A DNA stretch of 64,000 nucleotides from Branchiostoma belcheri (lineage: Eukaryota; Chordata; Leptocardii; Amphioxiformes; Branchiostomatidae), in assembly GCF_001625305.1 (NCBI RefSeq), contig NW_017803909.1:1049826-1113825 (forward strand), written 5' to 3'. The notes beneath the pieces are model-generated. The model was not told the DNA's origin. It was given only the letters and a program-made list of their open reading frames with translations, and did no database searches. The position numbers and the translations under genes are program-made. Positions 60,401 to 64,000 of this stretch are shown here, piece by piece. Position 1 is the first letter of the stretch. The number at the start of each line of letters is the position of its first letter.

Positions 60401-63400
60401 TCCCAGCAGCCCCCATACCTACGTACCAGCAACAGGTGAGGTCCTGCTTTTTTTCTCGTCAGGTTTTGTACTAATTCTTGATTTGCTTTGGAGAAGATTA
60501 AGGTATCAGTGTTGCAACCTGGTAAACGGTAAATTTCAGTCTTTCATGCCGTAGAATCCTTTATGATATTTGTGTTAAAGTACGTGAGACAGAGTGTTGT
60601 AAGAACAGTCTCTGTTGCTTGTTTGTTTGTTGTACAGAGCCATCTCTTGATACATGTAAATCTGAATCTCCAATGTTTTTTTCTACCCATCAGATCAGTC
60701 AGATCTAGACACGTATGAGGTGCCAGTCGACTGTTTGTCCTCATCACACAATGCTTTATACGAGTGTCCAGCAGAGGAGACCAGTAAACAAAGGGTCATG
60801 TGGGAGTCCAACTCCTCAGAACCTCTCACCCCCAATGGGAATGAACATTTCACAGACCTGGGCAGGTTAAACCTGCTAGAAGGTATGGAAAAATTTTGTG
60901 CTTTACCAAGATAGTGTTTCATGTGATTGCCGCTTAATACTCCTCATGATTCAAACTCACATGTAACAGATTCCCTAGTTACGAATACAGAAGATTTGTA
61001 ATGATTTGCCCTAAATAGCCTGGCTTCTCAATCTAGCCCGGTGATTGGGAAATCAGATTGCTGTGTTGAACCCCTGGCAGATCTAGAGATACTAGAAATT
61101 GGCAATCAGTTGGATTCAAACAAAAATCTCATGAGGACAGGAAAGACCCTTTGGACTTAGCTGCAATAATTGAGAGCAATCTACCAATGTTGCTGTTTTA
61201 AAGACAATCTGAGTGTCTCTCTCATCTGGTATCTTAATCGTAAGAGAGTTAAAGAGGTTGATGAAGGGCTTGGCCATCAAGGTCACTTTTACACTGTAAA
61301 TTTGTCTTTTAGTGTAATACATGTACCTGGTATGAAAAGTAACATTCTTATCATAGGTCATGATTCGCATGGTTAGACATTTCTGTTTAAGTTTGTCTTG
61401 CTGACTTTATACAAGGATCAAAACCAGAAGTACAACTGTATCTGGACAAAAATCTTGGCCTCGTAATAAGAAAAGGCTTTGTGCAGCCCAGCCTTTCATT
61501 GGGAATGACCTGAGTTTCTCTGTGTCTTTGCTAAAAATCTTGATTGCCATTATATCTCATCAACTGATATTCTTTTCAATCATTCAAATGCTGGTTGTAT
61601 CAAAGTAAGCTCATACTATCATACCTTGTTTGTAGTTCATGCAGCATATTTTGAGATCAATAAAGCAATTTTACTCAATGTACCTCATACAATGTAATTA
61701 CTTGAGGTATCTGAGATCATCCGCCCAAACTGTGTAGTATGTTGGCCTATGATAGATAATGCATGCCTTGGAATGTGGATATAATTTCCAAGGTGAAGAA
61801 CTGTCTGTGGTCTCTTGATATAATTTTAAATGTTGCAAGGAGACATTTGAGACCAATATTGAGTCATGCCTGGGGACTTAATGTTGCAAAACCTGATAGT
61901 TACGTTCTATCAGCTTTCCCATTCTCCATTAGATACTGCAGTGCATAACACTGCACATTGATTCGGAGGGCAGTAGATTTGTCTTGAGGTACTTGACTAG
62001 AATACAACATGCAAAGGAGGCAAACCAGCCGATTATAGACTTGATGAATGGGCGTGTAAAGTGTTGAAAAGAGAATAGATTTCCCAAAGGTGGTATGTGA
62101 ACGATATTTTCCTCTACTTTTCCGTACGCAAGACACGAAAATAAATGAAGCGATTCGCATCATTCGGCACTACCTGTCGGCTTGCTTTTCTCTGTTATAT
62201 TTCACTGACGGAATCCATCCTTTCTTTTGAGACATTAATGGAAATGAGGCTTGCATGAATGCAGGATCAGCAAACAGTGAATTTGTCAAAGTCAAATCTA
62301 ACAGGACTCAGTCACGCTCTGCTGGTTCCACTTCAACCAACTAATGTTATCCGGCTGACTGAACATTTCTGAAACTAAACTTGAATCACTGCTATAACTC
62401 ACCATTGTTATGGATACAGTATGTGTAACTGAGGCTGTACCAGGCCATATGTCAAAGAACTTAATGTGGTTGTTATTCAATAAAATCTTTTATGAGACTT
62501 ACATTTATGTTTTACGAGAAGAAAGTAGAAATCACCCAGAAATACTGCTGAATATGAAGTCAGTTGCAGGAATAGAGGACCAAAATTTTGCCAGCATGCT
62601 AAAAGTTAGAGTGCATTTCAATCATATATCATGATACTCTCACAATCCAATACACTTATACAGTAAGGGAAATTCTAACAGGAGCTCAAGCCATGATCAA
62701 TATATTATGTCAATGGCATGAAGCCAAGTTTTAAAGCATTTGGTATCAAAGATCATAAACAAAAAAGCATCTTGCCTACTGTACTTTATTCATGTTTTAT
62801 CTGTTGCACAAGAGAAAGCTTCTCAACTTTATATCAGAACAGTTAAAGTTATATTCCAGAAGTCTGAAGTTCTGGTAGCCGTGTGCATCAGATTGGTAAT
62901 GTTAGCAGTGTAGCGTTACTAAAGAGAACAAAATCAATGAACGTGAATGCAAAGGTGTAATCTTGCATTGCCCTCGCACAAAGAGCCAATTCTGGTAGAG
63001 ATGGGCCATTAAATGAGGGTTGTAGTCAACGATTACTGTGACTACAACGTGAAGGGCAATTAGGGAAGAGGTCATTCGTTGTTACCTTTTAGAAGTTCCT
63101 TGTGGCGGTAGGTTGTTGCCCTCCACAAGGTTGTTGCCCCATGACAGTGTAAGTATAGATCAATGATGGGGACTTCAAGTGCATAGTTAGTAAACTGATA
63201 TTACTTATGGCAATAAAATATTCTACTAAGATTTTTCCTCTGCCAAATATTTGAATATCATTGATGTTTCATTGATCTCTGATAGATAAAGATATCTATT
63301 GGGACATAGCCAACGTTGTGCATTTCAATAGCAATAAAGATATCAATCAATGTCCTATACTATAGTTCTTCCATTTGGCTTACAGATAAGATGGCCTTTT

Positions 63401-63472
63401 CAGTAAAAACTTGTTTTTCTGTTACAGATTCAAGAATGCATAACTATGTGAACGTCGGAGGAAGTCATCAGG
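42347..63472 (+). CDS. DOK4: DOK4/5/6-class docking protein, 9 coding exons visible, 3' end beyond window
   Basis: Residues 1-22 ([22 protein letters not shown]) and 23-110 form a PH domain very close to vertebrate DOK4/5 ([37 protein letters not shown]). Residues about 137-247 are an IRS-type PTB domain with [19 protein letters not shown] (185-190) and FTFEAGR (194-200), the arginines that bind phosphotyrosine in this family. From about 285 on, the tail has Y288 (YNNI), Y329 (YVPA), Y341 (YEVP), Y356 (YECP) and Y403 (YVNV). YxNx is the Grb2 SH2 motif and YxxP suits RasGAP/Crk/Nck-type SH2 domains. DOK proteins are membrane-recruited adaptors of receptor tyrosine kinases. Exons: 42347-42412, 44944-45166, 57075-57194, 58200-58389, 58515-58656, 59845-59954 (or 59996), 60287-60435, 60694-60882, 63428-63472. 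Residue numbers assume the shorter exon 6. Confidence 0.93.
42413..44943. other. DOK intron 1
   Basis: A 2.5-kb intron without recognisable repeat or gene. It holds a near-perfect nuclear-receptor DR1 site (AGGTCAAAGGTTA, 43843-43855) directly followed by AACAAC, within a GC-richer patch (about 43725-43880). Confidence 0.65.
43843..43855 (+). promoter_or_regulatory. DR1-type nuclear receptor site (weakly supported)
   Basis: AGGTCAAAGGTTA differs from the ideal AGGTCAAAGGTCA by one base. HNF4, RXR heterodimers and COUP-TF bind such sites in animals. It is a single site and function is unproven. Confidence 0.25.
44944..45166 (+). CDS. DOK4: DOK exon 2 (PH domain)
   Basis: The acceptor is TTTCTGCCATCAG and the donor GTGAGG (45167). 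The exon is 223 nt, phase 0 in and phase 1 out. It encodes [20 protein letters not shown] onward to STKQFACDS, the core of the PH domain, aligned without gaps to vertebrate DOK4/5/6. The variable loop is basic ([13 protein letters not shown]). Confidence 0.95.
46264..46373. mobile_element. Short degenerate Harbinger-like MITE
   Basis: The ends GGCCACAGCAGTTTAGTTTC and AATCAAATTGGTGTAGCC are mutated forms of the inverted ends of the element at 23206-23577, with the interior shrunk to about 110 bp. The left flank is TAA. It is an old internal-deletion derivative. Confidence 0.55.
49557..49575 (+). other. G-run tract, possible G-quadruplex
   Basis: GGGGAGGGGGGGAGGGG has at least four runs of three or more G. 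It could fold as a quadruplex in DNA or in the DOK pre-mRNA (same strand). No other support. Confidence 0.4.
54206..54240. repeat. Palindromic hairpin CAAGGACATT...AATGTCCTTG
   Basis: Perfect 10-bp arms surround a 15-nt AT-rich loop. It belongs with the hairpins at 14813 and 33422 by the shared CAAGGAC arms. Confidence 0.55.
55418..55650. promoter_or_regulatory. GC-rich island inside DOK intron 2
   Basis: About 230 bp of markedly higher GC with several CpGs in an AT-rich intron. It contains an E-box (CACCTG near 55480), CAGCTC, and a TAATCC word (OTX-type, near 55430). It could be an enhancer or internal promoter. No exon structure is recognised in it. Confidence 0.25.
57075..57194 (+). CDS. 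DOK4: DOK exon 3 (end of PH domain and linker)
   Basis: The acceptor is TTGGTCCTGCAG and the donor GTAAGT (57195). The exon is 120 nt, phase 1 in and phase 1 out. It encodes [20 protein letters not shown] then [20 protein letters not shown]. The C-terminal PH helix with the conserved Trp and the GEPDLL linker are diagnostic of DOK4/5/6. Confidence 0.95.
57195..58199. other. DOK intron 3
   Basis: A 1.0-kb intron; no repeat or gene recognised. Confidence 0.7.
58200..58389 (+). CDS. DOK4: DOK exon 4 (PTB domain, first part)
   Basis: The acceptor is TTTTTCCTCCTGTAG and the donor GTGGGT (58390). The exon is 190 nt, phase 1 in and phase 2 out. [20 protein letters not shown] then [20 protein letters not shown] are closest to vertebrate DOK4 ([13 protein letters not shown]). 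It includes RRYGRD and FTFEAG of the phosphotyrosine pocket. Confidence 0.96.
58515..58656 (+). CDS. DOK4: DOK exon 5 (PTB domain, C-terminal helix)
   Basis: The acceptor is TTTATCCCCAG and the donor GTAAGA (58657). The exon is 142 nt, phase 2 in and phase 0 out. [22 protein letters not shown] then [17 protein letters not shown] is the last strand and helix of the PTB domain. It is followed by a charged RLEEERIAR helix. Confidence 0.95.
58657..59844. other. DOK intron 5
   Basis: A 1.2-kb intron. A short degenerate tandem of GGACTGACTGTCTCTA-like units lies at about 58812-58866. No gene is recognised; a small frame at 59015-59239 has no similarity. Confidence 0.65.
58812..58866. repeat. Degenerate minisatellite, about three units
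   Basis: GTCTCTATAGGACTGACT, GTCTCTAAGACTGACGACT and GTCTCTAGGACTGACT follow one another. It is local tandem duplication with small indels. Confidence 0.7.
59845..59954 (+). CDS. DOK4: DOK exon 6 (two possible donors)
   Basis: The acceptor is GTTTTCCCTTCCAG. The frame reads [20 protein letters not shown] then [16 protein letters not shown], basic and Ser-rich after the PTB domain. Two donors give the same phase 2: AGCAG|GTCAGG (59955) and AGAAT|GTGAGG (59997). The longer form adds 14 residues ([14 protein letters not shown] region). The first has a better upstream match, the second a better +3 to +6 match, so both may be used. A NAGNAG-like alternative acceptor (TTACAG, to 59850) is also possible. 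Confidence 0.75.
60287..60435 (+). CDS. DOK4: DOK exon 7 (tail with YNNI docking site)
   Basis: The acceptor is TTCCTCTTCAG and the donor GTGAGG (60436). The exon is 149 nt, phase 2 in and phase 1 out. [20 protein letters not shown] then [33 protein letters not shown] fits pYxNx (Grb2). The rest is Pro/Ser-rich and disordered. Confidence 0.85.
60694..60882 (+). CDS. DOK4: DOK exon 8 (tail with YEVP and YECP)
   Basis: The acceptor is TTTTTCTACCCATCAG and the donor GTATGG (60883). The exon is 189 nt, phase 1 in and phase 1 out. [20 protein letters not shown] then [33 protein letters not shown]. The two YxxP motifs each have acidic residues next to the tyrosine, as tyrosine kinases prefer. Confidence 0.85.
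60883..63427. other. DOK intron 8
   Basis: A 2.5-kb intron; nothing recognised beyond short AT-rich repeats. Confidence 0.65.
63428..63472 (+). CDS. DOK4: DOK exon 9, 45-nt mini-exon with YVNV
   Basis: The acceptor is TTTTTCTGTTACAG and the donor GTAAGA (63473). The exon is 45 nt, phase 1 in and phase 1 out. [15 protein letters not shown] carries NYVNV, a textbook Grb2 SH2 ligand. Being symmetric, the mini-exon can be skipped without frame change. The gene continues past the right edge. Confidence 0.8.
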
Positions 63473-64000
63473 GTAAGACAATCCTGGTAATACTTTTCAG
63501 TTCTGTTCCACTAGAAGTGTAGTTTCTCATGCACTTTTAGTGGACAAAGACACAAAAGCAAAAGATAAACTAGTCTTTATATTCTGCTACAATCTCTATA
63601 CTATACTGTTTCATCAGTGAGTGCAATACTTTACCATACTTCCACCTGAGTTCAAGATGATAGAAATAGTTGCACACATCAGCACTATATAATTGCAGTT
63701 TTAGGAAAAAGTTTTTTGTACCGGCACATAATCTATGAAATATTCTAGTTTATGTTTAACCTTCTTGCTGAAATGTAGCTCTGACATGTGTCCTAACATT
63801 TGGCCTGGGGTAAGCTTAACTGCAATGTACGGTTATCTCAGAGTTTCATAAGGGCACTTATCAATGTCCATGTGCACTGACAATGTCAGTCCTGGACAAA
63901 ATTACATACATATATTCATCTTTGAAGGGAAAAATGCAGCATGCGGTCATGGACATTATCAATTTTACTAGATTAATGGCAGAATAATCAAATAATAATA
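63473..64000. other. DOK intron 9, start
   Basis: No exon is seen before the window ends; AT-rich intron sequence. Confidence 0.6.

Overview
The window looks like nuclear DNA of an invertebrate deuterostome, most likely an amphioxus (Branchiostoma). Base composition is about 40% GC, genes are split into short exons with standard GT-AG introns, and the TACATGTA-type word is frequent. The protein fragments are very close to vertebrate families, and small DNA transposons with clean target-site duplications are common. The genus is an inference; no species can be fixed from the sequence alone.

Two protein genes can be supported, both on the + strand, head to tail. Gene 1 (coding exons 6248-25342, eight exons, 570 aa) is a CCDC102A/B orthologue, a long coiled-coil protein of the family that includes a vertebrate centrosome-linker component. 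Gene 2 (coding exons from 42347 to 63472, nine exons visible, 411 aa, running off the right edge) is a DOK4/5/6-class docking protein. It has an N-terminal PH domain, an IRS-type PTB domain, and an unusually long tyrosine-rich tail with Grb2-type (YxNx) and YxxP SH2-docking motifs.

Layout: 1-6139 is upstream DNA with a piggyBac-like MITE (474-710), a 1.2-kb terminal-inverted-repeat element (2985-4202) and an hAT-like MITE with a perfect 8-bp duplication (5181-5574). 6140-25342 is CCDC102, with a 4.8-kb intron 4 and a 10-kb intron 7 that carries a LINE 3' fragment, a 955-bp element with 6-bp duplications (copy A) and a Harbinger-like MITE. 25343-28620 is a probable long 3' UTR ending at an AATAAA. 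28630-42282 is intergenic plus DOK 5' region, with a cluster of three perfect SRF (CArG) boxes (31594-31653), a TATA box (31828) and copy B of the 6-bp-duplication element (36971-37915). 42283-64000 is DOK with large introns.

The strongest observations are these. The CCDC102-DOK pair keeps the same order and orientation as human CCDC102A-DOK4 (and CCDC102B-DOK6), so it predates the vertebrate genome duplications. The DOK tail combines a DOK4/5/6 head with DOK1/2/3-like docking sites. There is a triple CArG cluster in front of a TATA box. A 35-nt alternative 'exon 7a' in CCDC102 is phase-matched to exon 7 and lies too close to it to be co-spliced. Two near-identical transposons with 6-bp duplications carry same-direction subterminal repeats.
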